Below the pieces are notes generated by a model. That model saw only the letters and a program-made list of their open reading frames with translations. It did no database searches and was not told the DNA's origin. Below, piece by piece: positions 1 through 11,340 of a stretch of 64,000 nt of DNA. Made by a program: the position numbers and the translations under genes. Within the stretch, counting starts at the first letter, position 1. Each line of letters starts with the position of its first letter. The stretch comes from Mayamaea pseudoterrestris (taxonomy: Eukaryota; Bacillariophyta; Bacillariophyceae; Sellaphorales; Sellaphoraceae): assembly GCA_027923505.1 (NCBI GenBank), contig BROI01000003.1, forward strand, positions 558,001 to 622,000, given 5' to 3'.

Positions 1-455
1 AGGGCCAATGAGATCCATATGCACTTCATACCACGGCGCAATACGAACGTCTCGAACTGGGAGTTCGCCGTACTGTCGCCCGCCGGCTTTGCTGCGTTGG
101 CATGCATCACAGCTCCCCACTAGCAATTCGACTCGTTGCTTTAGCAAGGGATGGTAGAAGTGTTGCTTGATCGTCGTCGTAAGACGCGTCATACCCACAT
201 GTGCCATTGACTGGTGGTACCAGAGGATCAAACGATCCAGAATGGCGCTAGGGATACAGATCCTCCAACGGTCTGCTTCTTGGTATACCACAACTTGATC
301 GTCACCGAGCTGTTCGTACCGAACATGAGCCATTTCCTGATTCTGGATGGCGGCCATGAGTCCAATATCTTGTTGTTGGTACTCGGCAATAGTCGTAAAC
401 GATAAGGGATATCGTCCTTGATCGTCAAACTCCGGATGGAGGAGGAAGCACTCGG
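1..455 (-). mobile_element. gypsy integrase N-terminal part
   Basis: This is part of the gypsy element. The minus strand here reads like the zinc-binding head of a retroelement integrase: a C-x-x-C pair within CDACQRSKAGG, then IAPWYEVHMDLIGP, which matches the start of the catalytic core of gypsy integrases (W..v..DLIGP). The core itself lies beyond position 1. This is a fossil part, described only for orientation. Confidence 0.75.
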
Positions 456-2558
456 CTAACTCTGGGTCCGTCTCCAATAGACTGGTACCTTGTAAATCAT
501 TGGTTGGAAGGAGACGGCCATTTCCTGATGATCTTGAGCTTCAATGTCGCTTAACAGCTTGCTTTGGTAAGCAGCGGGGCCCTCCCCCGACAAAGAAGTT
601 TCCCTCAATGTGGGAACGCGGGACAGCGCATCCGCAACAGTGTTGAGTTCGCCCTTGAGGTAGCAAAACACTGGACCATATTCTTCAAGATACAAGCGCC
701 AGCGAAGGACGCGTTGTGTCTGGAAGGCGGTAAGCTCATGGGTGAGATTTTTATGGTCAGTATGAATTTCAATACGCGCACCGAGAAGCATTGAGCGAAA
801 CGTTTTTAGCGTCTCGACTATACTTAGCACTTCTTTTTCAATGGTGGTGTAGTTTTTCTGAGCATCATTGAGCTTGCGAGAAAAATACGCAACCGGAATG
901 CCGTTTTGCAGGATCACGGCTCCCAACTGATAGTCTGACGCATCAGTTTTAATGATAAATGGCAGATTATGGTCAGGATAGCGCAGGAGAACGTCACTAG
1001 CAGCGACTGCTTTCATTTCCTCAAAGGCTTGTTGTTGCTCAGGCCCCCAGAAGAATTTCTTCTTGCCAACAAGTTTTGTCAAAGGCGCAAGCATATGCGA
1101 GCGACGAGGCCACATAGTCCGATAGTAAGTTACAAGACCCAGGAAAGAACGCAGCTGCTTGATGGTTGTAGGCGCTTGCATGTCCACGATGGCTTGAACC
1201 TTCTTCGGCCATGGTTTTAACCCAGTAGGCGTTAACCAGTACCCCAACCAATCGGTTTCCTTGACTGCCCATTCGCATTTTAAAGGGTTGATGGTAAAAC
1301 CATTATCTTCAAGACGTTTCAAAACGTTTTGTAAGAGTCGCAGATGTGATTTCCAATCGTCGCTGAAGCAACCGACATCGTCGAGATACTTTTCTACATC
1401 CGCCAAGCCTTCCAACACTTTTTCCATAACTTCTTGAGCAATGTCAGGTGCTTGATTGACTCCCATCGGGAGGCGCAGGTATCGATAAAGACCAAAGGGA
1501 GTAGCGATGGTGCAAAGCTCACTGCTTTCGCGATCCAGTTGAAACGTGTAGTAGTGCATGGAAATATCGAGCTTGGTAAAGAACTCGTATCCTTTGCGCC
1601 GCGCTAACAACTCATGAATCCGAGGCATTGGAAACGTCTTGCGCTTAATGACTTTGTTCAACGCACGAAAATCGGAAACAAATCGTACAGTTCGATCCTT
1701 TTTGGGGATGATGAACGTTGGTGCTGCCCATTCGCTTCGTCCACACTGCTCCAAGACACCGATTGAGACCAGTCGGTCAAGCTCTTCTTTGAAAGTGGCT
1801 TCATGCACTCGCGGAACAGGATAGTGTCGTTTATGGACTGGCTTGGCGTTGCGTTCAACGTCAATGTGGACCAATTCGTGCGGATATTTTCCCAGTTTGC
1901 CTGAAAACAAAGCAGGGAATTGTCGTAAGAGTTTCTTTAAATCGTCACGCTGAGCATCAGTTAAATGCTTTGCCGCTGCTGCCGCATCATCCGTGGACAC
2001 TTCAGTATACTTAGCTGATTTGATTTCCTCGGTAGTATGCATGTCTGGCTCCGTTTGGAGAGTGAGCAGGAAGCGTGATAATAAAGCATCGCGCATTTGA
2101 GATGAGCGTTTGCCAAGCTCTTCGCGCGACACTAACGGCACTTCGTTGTCGTCCCACAGAATGGAACGACGCTTCCAGTCGAGAATTAATCCAAGGCCGC
2201 CAAGAATATCACGTCCAAGAATCAAATCATATTTAATGTCTTGATCAAAGACTCGAACCGGAAACGAACCGATCCGTTTGGTAGTGGAGAATTCGGGGAG
2301 ATAAGACTCGTCCAAATCAATGGCTGTAGAGCTCTCCAGTTTGCCAACTGTCGTTTGCGAGCTTAAGCGTGGCGCAGCGCGAGTTGACATGCCAATTGAA
2401 GCTTTCTTGCTTATCCACGAAGTGGTTGCTCCTGAGTCCAGTAGTGCGGTGAGGTGTCGTTTGCAGCGACTACCATTGGCTTTGCCAACGACGATTAAGA
2501 CAACAGGCGAGTAGTCATCAACTGTTTCGCTAGAAGAATTATTCGCTACCGTCTGCAA
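456..2558 (-). mobile_element. gypsy pol: protease, reverse transcriptase, RNase H
   Basis: This 700-residue frame is part of the gypsy element. In order it has an aspartic protease (LLDSGATTSWIS near residue 40), a reverse transcriptase with KLDISMHYYTFQL and the YLDDV catalytic box in the middle third, and an RNase H domain (IIKTDASDYQLGAVI, then TDHKNLTHEL). The spacing between RT palm motifs and RNase H is that of Ty3/gypsy elements. It lies directly downstream of the gag-like frame on the same strand. Diatom genomes are known to carry several such families. Confidence 0.92.
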
Positions 2559-2609
2559 ATCCGCGGCAGCGTCATCTTCGTTGTCACTTGCGTCGTCAGC
2601 CGCCGTATC

Positions 2610-3809
2610 TCATTCTTCGGCTGCACCGATAACTTGGTCCCAGAAATGCTTCCAATTAGGATCCAACGACGGTGGAGTCGTCGGTTCTTCTTCCTTGGCT
2701 TGAGCCTTGGCCTTGGACGGAGACTTCTTGTTAGCCTTCTTGTTCGCCGCTTTGGCTTTGGCGTTTGGTTTAACTGCGTTGTCGACAATGACATGAGTAT
2801 CCTCTTCGTCGTCGTCGTCGCGAGTTTCAGTAACATGTGTTTCGTTACTTTTCTTGTCCGTTTTGATTTTCTTCTTGTCAGGCAATTTGAAGGACGGCCC
2901 CTTGTAGTTGCTACTCTTGGGATTGCCGAAGCACTTGTCCCAAGTGTGGCCACCATGGTACTGGCAAATGTTGCCTTTCTTGGTACCGACTGCTTGCGTT
3001 CCATTTTTGTGGTTGCCTCCACCGCCGCGCTTGCGTCCTTTTCCTGAACGTGGCTGACGCTGGCCGCCTCCTTCCTGCTTCTCCACTGCCTTGCGACCAT
3101 GTTCCTTTAACGCCGCCATACTGTCGAACCAACGAGCGAGCTGATGGAGCGTCAAGTCAGAGAGGCGATTGGTGAGCGACTGCTTGCGAAACTCGATCTG
3201 CAACCAGTGTGGCACCATCTCCAAGACCAACGACTTGAGGTCGTCGTCTTCGTAGGCGAGATCAGTCGGGTAGGAGTCAACGTGAGACTGTGGCATATAC
3301 GCCATCCACTTGAACATGCTGCGAAGCAATCCAATCGCACGCAGAACCGTCATGCCTTGAGGGAGGCGAATCGACTTGAGATATTCCTTCTGCTTGCGGA
3401 GATCTTCGTCAGGATCCATGAAGTTGGAAAGGAAGGCCTTGACTGACTCGTTCCAACCCTCCAATGTATCATCGTCAGTGACTGATTGATCCCAAAGGTC
3501 GCGAATAGTTCCAGAGAGACAAAGACGAACGGTCTCCTTGCGAGTTTGGAATTGATGGTCCTCAGGTCCGTCGAACGCCATTTGAGTGAGTACTTCAGTT
3601 ACCTCGTCGATGACTCGAATCGCGACCACTGGATCTTCATCATTCGCAATCTGGATCTTGCGCTTGACCTTGGTTCCATCTTGTTTGACGAATGTCAAGT
3701 CTTGCTTGGAGAGGGTCTCCCATTTGATGCGAGGCACCAGAGGAATGGAGACTTCGTGATCAGTGACGAGCATGGTTGATACTGTCGTAGACGTATGTTT
3801 TGATATCAA
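2610..3809 (-). mobile_element. gypsy gag-like frame
   Basis: This is a 399-residue frame upstream of pol. The N-terminal two thirds resemble a retrotransposon gag (GTIRDLWDQ, then FLSNFMDPDEDLRKQKEYLK). A basic Gly-rich stretch and a short Cys/His cluster (CQYHGGHTWDKC, near residue 288) follow and look like a nucleocapsid knuckle. A Lys/Ala-rich tail follows. Identification rests mainly on position relative to pol and on these features, because gag proteins diverge quickly. Confidence 0.8.
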
Positions 3810-3848
3810 AGTGAATTATCTGTATGACAGAATACTCTAGGTGAAAAT

Positions 3849-4013
3849 TGTGACTACTATGATTGAATTAAGTTCCCTCCGTTTGTTGCTGGCGAGGCTC
3901 GGAGGCACTTCGCCAGTCTCGCTGGTTGCTCGCCGTCAGCGAACTTGGCCCGCCCTGCTCACAGGAGCGGGTCCGGCGCTGCCGTTGGGCTGGCTTACGT
4001 GCGGGATACCACA
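3849..4013 (-). repeat. putative 5' LTR of the gypsy element
   Basis: Read on the minus strand, the segment begins TGTGGTATCCCGC at 4013 and ends near TAGTCACA at about 3849, so it has TG...CA ends and lies just outside gag. The interior is GC-rich with short hairpins. The partner LTR is outside the window, so the boundaries are tentative. The outer end coincides with the edge of the host duplication. Confidence 0.4.
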
Positions 4014-4819
4014 GTGATGCTTTCCAACCAGCTAAATGCTATGCAGTACATACCTGCAGCAGCCTTATTTGCATAATAGGATGGCTTGATTCATCATGTT
4101 GCACCACCATACTCTTCAACATGTCCCTGCCCTTTGTTAGCAGCCTCGTGGTATGACAAGGTGGCTGGACTATCCATTGGTGGTGGACTTGTCTCAGTTT
4201 TTGTATTTCAAACCATTCTGGATCACAATTAATGGATGCTGGAGTGGCCAGGATTTGGAGCCCAACACTCTTGTTGGTCCTGAGCTTAAAAATGGATAGC
4301 AGTGAGCGCTTAGCTATATACAGAATCGTTTTGGAAAGAAGCAAACTCACTTCCGGCAGTGCCTCCTCGTCTGCAGTCTGCTCTTGCAGCTGAGCATTAG
4401 CTTAAAATTGCTGCAACTTTCTACAATCATAGAGTAGTGTACTAACTGATTTGTACGAAAAGGGGGCACTTATTTACGCCGTTCACGCCAGCAGCAAATG
4501 GCAACTGGCAACCAGTAGCTACCAGATCCCTATACCTTTACGATGATCCAGTGTACGTGATTTCCCAAGCATCTGCCTCCAGCGTGTCCGACTCTGTTAC
4601 AATGTGATTAATGGGTCGCTTGCGGTACTGCAATATTTCTGGGCGTGGAATGATAGCTCCACTCTTTTTTGCGACCCGCACCTTGGTGCCGTCATCCAAT
4701 ATTTTGCGGTAAATTCTCGTCGGCTGCCCGGATACAGGATCAATGAGATTGACATTCGAGTAAGGTACGCTCCGTTCTTTGGTAATGGTTCTTCCAGGTA
4801 TTCCTCGATCAGCTTGTCC
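4014..4819 (+). repeat. 806-base segmental duplication, copy A
   Basis: This stretch matches 57358-58163 base for base at a constant offset of 53344, in the same orientation, with about ten single-base differences noticed (roughly 99 percent identity) and no net length change. Copy B contains a complete mitochondrial ribosomal protein L24 gene, whereas this copy ends inside it, so copy B is the likely source. Copy A is bounded on the left by the gypsy LTR and on the right by truncated copia sequence. The match covers non-coding DNA downstream of the L24 gene and the gene's 3' half. Confidence 0.95.
4538..4819 (-). pseudogene. 3' fragment of mitochondrial uL24 gene
   Basis: This is a copy of the last 94 codons of the L24 gene at 57882-58397, including its stop codon at 4538. 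The N-terminal half with the KOW motif is absent: identity stops at 4819, and retrotransposon sequence follows. Without its start and promoter the fragment should not make a ribosomal protein. The high identity to the complete gene implies a recent event. Confidence 0.85.
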
Positions 4820-7670
4820 GAGTCGCTATCGAGACGTTACTCTTTGTGCTGACATCATGTATATCAACAAAGTCCCTATGTTGGTGACGTTCTCCCGCAG
4901 CATTCGTTTTGCTACGGTTGAGGTGATTCAAAACCGTACGCTTCCGGTTATGTTGAAGGCAATCGAGTCTGTGTTGAAGATTTACGCACGCGGTGGGTTC
5001 CGTGTCGTCGCGGCTCTGATGGATGGGGAGTTCGCTCCAATGCTTGGCGCGTTGGCTGATCTCGGAGTGGCGCTCAATGCGACATCTGAGGATGAACACG
5101 TTGGCGAAATTGAACGTTTTATCCGTGCCGTGAAAGATCGGGTGGTGCCGACATACAACACGTTGCCATTTAAGCACGTGCCGGCGCGCTTGGTTATCGA
5201 AATGACGAAGTCTGCCGTGTTTTTGTTGAATGCGTTTCGAACGGGTGTTGCATTTCGAAGGATCTCAGTCCACGCACTATTGTGACTGGTCAGACAGTTG
5301 ACTTTAATCGGCATTGCAAGTATGAATTTGGTCAGTATGTGCAAACGCATGAGTCGCACAGCAATGACATGCAGGCGCGCACGATCGGTGCGCTGGCTCT
5401 GCGCCCGACTGGTAATGTGCAGGGTGGGTTTTATTCCCTCCTCAGTTTGTCTTCGGGCAAGTTTCTGAATCGTGGGACGCTACGCCTTTGCCCATGCCTG
5501 ATGATGTCATTGAGCGCGTGCATCGTCTCGCTCGTCAACAGAAGGCCAACCGGGCATCGTGTTCATGGACCGCCACCGTGTTGCGGAGGCTGCTGAGCCA
5601 GTCATGTGGCACGAAGATGACGCCGAGGATGATGATGACTCTGATTATGATGACGACGCTTCTCGCGGTGACGACGACTCTGCCGGCGGAAGCGAAGGAG
5701 TGAATGCGACCGATGACGACGACGACGACGACGATGGTGCTGACGGCGCAATCGAAGGAGTGCCGAACGACGAGGATGGTGGGGGGCCATTGACGGCGAA
5801 CTTGACGACGCGCCAGCCGTGGATGATGGCGAAATTGAAGGAGTGCCCGATGAAGGCGAAATTGAAGGAGTGCCAGCTGCTGCAGACGAAGAGGATTTCG
5901 ATGCGCGCTATGGCCCACGCACTGGTCGGTATGGCCTGCGTGCGCGCAAACCTCAGCTCGTTCGCTCATTTGTTCACGCTCGACGCTGCAGAGGAAGTGT
6001 CGGAGCCACTCGTCACGGCACAGATGAATATGCGACAAGGTTTAAAGGCTTTTGGCGATGCTGGAGTGGAGGCAGTGCGCAAGGAAATGCAGCAGCTACA
6101 CGACAGGCACGTCATGAAGGCAGTCCCCAATGCACTCTGACTCCGCAGCAGCGCAAGGACGCTCTGGCGTATTTGATGTTTCTCAAGCGCAAGAGATGCG
6201 GGACTGTGAAGGGACGCGGATGCGCGGATGGACGCAAGCAACGAGCATACACTGCAAAGGAAGACGCAGCATCTCCAACGATAGCGACAGAGGCCATCTT
6301 TCTGACAGCTATCATTGACGCTATGGAAGGGCGCGAGGTTGCTGTGGTTGATGTACCGGGTGCTTTCATGCAAGCGGAAATGGATGAGTTGGTGCACGTT
6401 CGTTTCACTGGGAAGATGGTGGAGCTACTGTTGGAAATTGATCGCGAGATGTACGAGCCTTGCGTCACAATGGAGAATGGCGAGAAAGTCATGTATGTTG
6501 AATTACTCATGGCGCTTTATGGTACGCTTCGAGCAGCGCGACTATTCTGGGAGAAGTTGTCCGCAAAATTGCTTGAGTGGGGCTTCGAGAAGAACCCGTA
6601 CGATCCGTGTGTGTGCAACAAGATTGTCAATGGGAAGCAAATCACCGTGGGATGGCACGTGGACGATTTGAAGATTTCTGCACGTCGACGTGAGCGTAGT
6701 GGATGAGTTCATCGCGCAGATGGATGAGGAGTTTGGCAAGGAGACTCCAATGAATAAGTCACGCGGAAAAGTGCGACGACTACCTCGGCATGGTATTGGA
6801 CTATACTAAGCCTGGAGAAGTAGCAATCAACATGGTTGACTATGTGAAGAACATCCCGCATCATGCGCCAGACGACATGGATGGAACGGCAGCTACTCCG
6901 GCAGCCAGTCACTTGTTTCAGATATCGGAAAATCCTGTCTGTTGAGCGAAGCGAAGAAGCAGATTTTTGTGACGATTGTGATGCAGTGTCTGTATCTGAG
7001 TCAGCGAGCGCGACCGGATATTCGCACAGCGATTTCTTTCTTGAGCACGAGGCTGCAGCAGCCTGACGAAGACGACTATAAGAAGGCTGCAAGAGTGATT
7101 AAATATTTACGCGGAAGCGTGGACATGGTGTTGACGCTGAAGGCGGACCAGTCCGGGATAGTCCAGTGGTGGGTGGATGCGTCGTACGCGGTGCACCCAG
7201 ACATGAAGGGTCACACTGGTGGAACAATGACACTTGGCCAAGGATCAGTGTACAGTACGTCGGCTAAACAGAAGTTGGTAACAAGAAGCTCGACGGAGAG
7301 CGAAGTTGTGGGAGTTCATGATGTGCTACCGCAGTTGCTGTGGACAGGATATTTTCTGAAGGCGCAAGGTTTCGGGGTCAAAGACACGAAATTGTATCAA
7401 GACAATATGAGTTCAATGCTGTTGGAAAAGAATGGCAGAAGCTCAAGTACAAAGCGCACGCGACACATGAATGTTCGGTACTTCTTTGTGAAAGATCGCG
7501 TGGCAGCTGGTGAAGTCAACATTGAGCATTGTCCGACCGGAGACATGGTCGCGGATTTCTTCACGAAACCATTGCAGGGAGCCCAGTTTGGCAAGCTCCG
7601 CAACCTGGTTATGAATCTGGCCTCGAGCAGTAAGTACTACTCGGCCCAAAGGAGTGTTGAGCATGGATGA
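4820..7670 (+). mobile_element. Ty1/copia retrotransposon, 5'-truncated and broken
   Basis: A copia-family (Pseudoviridae) fossil on the plus strand. Parts in order: an integrase core (VTLCADIMYIN, then LMDGEFAPM) at roughly 4.8-5.3 kb; an acidic linker with Asp-rich runs near 5.6-5.8 kb; a reverse transcriptase (VDVPGAFMQAEMDELVHV, GWHVDDLKIS) at about 6.1-6.7 kb; and an RNase H (VDASYAVHPDMKGHTGG, TRSSTESEVVGVHD, KRTRHMNVRYFFVKD) at about 6.95-7.67 kb. The 5' LTR, gag and protease are missing. The rest is broken at several places, about four or five, so this copy is dead. The order integrase before RT is diagnostic of copia. Confidence 0.93.
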
Positions 7671-8421
7671 GAACCCAAACCGAAGCGGCAGCGGTGACGT
7701 CACGAAGACGGTCACATTTAAGTAAGCGCGGTAAGCGGCAACCGAAGGAGTGGATCGAGGCCACCGGTTTGTCGGTCCAGCTGTAAGCATTGCCAAAACA
7801 TATGGTATCGGAAAGACGATTGCGTGATAGAACTGGTCGACGGAAGAAATGCTTGTGACAAGGAGGAGACTCAAGCTTACAGCATCAAGAATGATGCGAC
7901 TTGGAATGCAGCAAGATTCATAAAGCAACATTTTCGTTGAAAATCGGTTGAGTGGTCTGCTTAAAGCCAAGATTACAAAGAAGAGTAACAGTGGTCGTAT
8001 GACAACAAATGTAATATCGCTCTGATGACAGTGTGGTTTCTGGTTTGTTCGCCCATGGTCATCGGGAGTTGCCGACGTGGTTTGAAAGAATTCAAGCGGA
8101 ACGATCTATTCATGAAAAGATTGTGTAAAGATGGTTTTCAATCTTGCTTTATATACATTGTCCGTCGTGGAAGGAAACGATGCGTGCGCAATTTATCCTC
8201 CACTCCTTCCATGTCTATACACATATCAAGAGTACAGTACCAGTAGAAAGGTATACCCATTGCAATTAAATGGTATATGCTTGGTTCTTAGTTTTGGTCG
8301 CGACGACAATGAAATCCGCTGACAATGCCTGCCTTTCACCAGCCATGTCATAATATCACGGAGCGCGACTATGTACAGTCATACAACCGGATTAATAGTT
8401 GGTAGACAAAGCCATCAATGC
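7671..8421. other. Gap: copia tail and downstream region
   Basis: I see no supported gene here. The first few hundred bases may hold the copia 3' LTR: a purine-rich AAAGGAG followed by TGTTGAG near 7651-7661 resembles a polypurine tract and LTR start. I could not find a matching LTR end, and no 5' LTR is present for comparison. The last 200 bases are the region downstream of the gene that ends at 8422. Confidence 0.35.
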
Positions 8422-11340
8422 TTAAAACTCTGCGCATTGAACAACTGATTGCTGACTCTCAGTGCAAGTTTCGGGCTCCTTCAAATCAAATTCACTTGTA
8501 AAGTCATTTGCCGCAACCGGCAGGTCCACACAAGCAAAGCTCTCCGACTGGTTTAAGGGCACATCGGCACTTGATCCTGGCAGTACAACAGTCAAATCAC
8601 TAGAAGCGTCACTGAGTTCTTCTGGGCAAGTCGTCACAGCAGCAGACCCTGATTGCATCATGTCGACAGCTGAGTTAGCAACATCGACGTTGTGACCAGA
8701 GTCGCCAGACTGGTCTGTTTGTAGAGGCTCTTCGAAGACAAAGCCTTTTATCGGTGAAACCCCCGCTTGACCAACAGTTTCATTACTTGGTTGTCGAGGC
8801 TGCGGTCGCATTTCGGATCCGTAAAAGCGGAAAAAATAGTTTCCAACAGATGCCAGCTTGCCATGAGCAACTTGAGAAATTAGTTCAGCTGAAATATTAA
8901 GCGCTTTCCCAGCATCAACTAAGGATTGATACTTTGTAAGGACGGTCCCTGTTTCCAAACACAGCCTTTCCACTGGTTTTGAGCCTCCCGCAACACCACC
9001 TGATGCAGGTAGGATGTTTGAGCCCACGTAACGAAAGTAGAAGTCACCAACACGAGCACCACGGTAGACGCGACTAAGAGAGTTGCTGTCAAGCCCGAGC
9101 GCGTCGCATGCGGCCCTAGACGATGGATATGTTGCTGCGACTGTATCCGTGAGTAAACAAACCCTTTCGACAGGCTTCGACTGTACTTTCGGTTTCTTGG
9201 GTTGAGGTAATTGCGTGGCAGTCTTTGGCGTCGGCGTACCCAATTTCAACGTTAGCCCATCCACAGGCATCGACCGAACAATTCGCGTATTCAGTTGATT
9301 AATTGGCGTCGGCATACTCACACCTGACGTTGATACATCGACAGGTATTGACGGTACAGGCATACATTCCGATTGACTTGATTGCGAGGCAGCATTTACC
9401 GTTACCATGTCACCATCCAAGGTTGGCTCAGCAGTTTGTGCACCAGCGGTGAAATGTGGCGGAAGGCGCTTCGATCCTTTAAAGCGAAAAAAGTAATCGC
9501 CAGCTGATTCGCCTTGACCTCGAGCAGCACGACGAATATCATTAATCTTCAATCTAGTAGATCTAGCAGCTTGTGTTAATGAGTCGTAACGACCCAACAC
9601 TTCTCCAGTTGCGAGACTCAGCATTTCAACAGGACGAGGGAAACCATTCGGTACAAACGTCAAATCTTCTTCGAGCATATCAATTTGCGCATCGCCGGTG
9701 GGGACACTTGAACTATTGTAGCGAAAGAAGAAACCGCCAGCCGAATTGACTTTTGCTTGGAGAACGTCATATATTTTGCTTCGAGATATCTTGAGTTGCC
9801 TTGCGGCATCGGAGATGGATCCGTAGCCATCAATTACATCGCCGGTCTTTATACAAAGTCTTTCAATGGATCTTGCGCCTGCTGGATGCAGGTTGCGGCT
9901 AGCCGATGCTGTACTTTCACCCTTCACTTCAGAAACGTTATAGACCTTTCCATCGTGGAAGTCCCATGAGTACCCCGCAACTATCTTGTTTACTTTCGTG
10001 GCTGCCATGCAAGCATCTACAATCAGTCGTGCAGTAATGTCAAGCGATAAGACTCGCGTAGCCATACTAGCCGACGGAAACGTGTTTGTTATGCCAGTCG
10101 ATAAATCTGTGCATGCAACATCACGAAAAGCTTCCGGCAGGGTCTTTCGGTTATACAAATGGGGTCTGCTGCTAATAGGAAATTTGCACGCCGGACAGAA
10201 AAAGCTTTTTTGACACTGCTCCATGACGCATGTCCGGCAGAAGGTATGACAACACACGAGACTCCTGGGCGATTCCATAACGTCTCGTTTGCAAAAGGGG
10301 CAGGAATCTCCAAGCTTGCCCACCGAAACTGCGGAGACTTCGGATGGAACTGGAGACCCGGCATCCCTATTTGAACTAGCGCGCGAAGCTAACGGTGCAA
10401 CAACCTTCTTTCGTGAGCGTGTTGATGCCGAACGCTTCCTTGGAGCGATGGTTGCAGCTGGCAATGACACAGAAGTGGTCTTTTGTTTCTTGGCGTTTGC
10501 GGTAGTCGTTTTTGCCGGCAGGGTTCGCTTCATTGATCCGTCCGCCGACGCGCCTCGCTTCCGCTTTACAGTAGCATTGCTGTCGACGCGCGGCTTGCCC
10601 TTTGCCTCGTGCTGCGCCTTTTGATTCTTTTCTGCTTTGCTCGAGTCTGCGTTGCCCAGCAGTTTGACATCTGTCAATGCCAAATTGACGTCAATTTTGT
10701 CGCCATCGTCAAACAGAATTTTCATCTTGCCCTTTGTATTGACAACGCCAGTCACAACCGTTCCATCGTAGAATTTTCCTCCGTCACTGTCGTGAAAAAA
10801 GACTGCAATGCGAGTACCAGCTGTGATTCTAGTCATATCTAGCTCTTTCCCGTGAACGTAGCTTCCATCGTCCGAAGACGTCCTGACGCTCTCTTCGTCA
10901 TCGTCAAGCAATCGAAACTTTTCCTCAAACAAGCACTCCCAAGTTTCCCCCTTGGTGTCATACTTGATGAGGTACTCATTGGCTTTTCCAAGCTCAATCT
11001 TTTGAACAGTCCCAGCAAACCATTCAGCGTATGGCGTCCAGTAAATCTCGACCCGACTGCCAACCTTGACACGAGCGAGGAGTAATCGTTGTTCCTCTTG
11101 TTCCTTCGCTTCGGCCGTCCCAGCTGGATAAAGAACCCTATATATTTTGGTTGACAACACGATCCAGTCTCGATATCCATTGTCGTAGAGGATTCGCCAC
11201 TGCTTCCCATCGTCGCGATTGTTTACCAACGTGCCTTTGACGTACTCTTGTTGCTCGGGCCACCACACCTCCAGCCGAGTTTTACCCGATTCAAACATGG
11301 GCCCCTTTCGCTCCTTACGTTCGTCCACGGATCGACTCAT
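8422..11340 (-). CDS. Tudor-like/RING protein with NUMOD1-like repeats
   Basis: This is a single-exon protein of 972 residues. The N-terminus has three Tudor/Agenet-like barrels (about residues 20-72, 90-146 and 172-229). A basic Ser/Thr-rich linker (230-330) looks nuclear. A C3HC4 RING finger lies at 347-386 (CPFCKRDV, CCHTFCRTC, CPACKF). Four repeats of about 50 residues follow, at 491-541, 570-620, 723-772 and 789-839. Each has the form (P/S)hE.L...TG.V...Y.S...A...L.I....I......AGGfFFRY, which is how NUMOD1/IENR1 DNA-binding helix-turn-helix repeats look. A weaker fifth may lie at 430-460. The C-terminus is acidic. I infer a nuclear, possibly chromatin-linked ubiquitin ligase; the substrate is unknown. 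Start: the first Met, followed directly by the first Tudor region. Confidence 0.75.
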   Translation of the reverse strand: MSRSVDERKERKGPMFESGKTRLEVWWPEQQEYVKGTLVNNRDDGKQWRILYDNGYRDWIVLSTKIYRVLYPAGTAEAKEQEEQRLLLARVKVGSRVEIYWTPYAEWFAGTVQKIELGKANEYLIKYDTKGETWECLFEEKFRLLDDDEESVRTSSDDGSYVHGKELDMTRITAGTRIAVFFHDSDGGKFYDGTVVTGVVNTKGKMKILFDDGDKIDVNLALTDVKLLGNADSSKAEKNQKAQHEAKGKPRVDSNATVKRKRGASADGSMKRTLPAKTTTANAKKQKTTSVSLPAATIAPRKRSASTRSRKKVVAPLASRASSNRDAGSPVPSEVSAVSVGKLGDSCPFCKRDVMESPRSLVCCHTFCRTCVMEQCQKSFFCPACKFPISSRPHLYNRKTLPEAFRDVACTDLSTGITNTFPSASMATRVLSLDITARLIVDACMAATKVNKIVAGYSWDFHDGKVYNVSEVKGESTASASRNLHPAGARSIERLCIKTGDVIDGYGSISDAARQLKISRSKIYDVLQAKVNSAGGFFFRYNSSSVPTGDAQIDMLEEDLTFVPNGFPRPVEMLSLATGEVLGRYDSLTQAARSTRLKINDIRRAARGQGESAGDYFFRFKGSKRLPPHFTAGAQTAEPTLDGDMVTVNAASQSSQSECMPVPSIPVDVSTSGVSMPTPINQLNTRIVRSMPVDGLTLKLGTPTPKTATQLPQPKKPKVQSKPVERVCLLTDTVAATYPSSRAACDALGLDSNSLSRVYRGARVGDFYFRYVGSNILPASGGVAGGSKPVERLCLETGTVLTKYQSLVDAGKALNISAELISQVAHGKLASVGNYFFRFYGSEMRPQPRQPSNETVGQAGVSPIKGFVFEEPLQTDQSGDSGHNVDVANSAVDMMQSGSAAVTTCPEELSDASSDLTVVLPGSSADVPLNQSESFACVDLPVAANDFTSEFDLKEPETCTESQQSVVQCAEF

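Larger units (their letters stand above)
1..4013 (-). mobile_element. Ty3/gypsy LTR retrotransposon, partial at left edge
   Basis: A gypsy-family (Metaviridae) retroelement lies on the minus strand, with gag at high coordinates and pol reading toward the left edge. The visible part holds a gag-like frame, a pol frame with protease, reverse transcriptase and RNase H, and the beginning of integrase; the rest of integrase and the 3' LTR lie outside the window. The part order protease-RT-RNase H-integrase is the gypsy order, not copia. Gag and pol are long and open, so the element looks fairly young, but it cannot be judged whole because it is cut by the window. Its outer edge probably falls at 4013, where an 806-base host duplication begins. 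Confidence 0.9.

Noticed and set aside
7651-8421. Full copia 3' LTR
   Set aside because: A possible start (TGTTGAG) is seen but no matching end and no second LTR to compare, so limits were not called.
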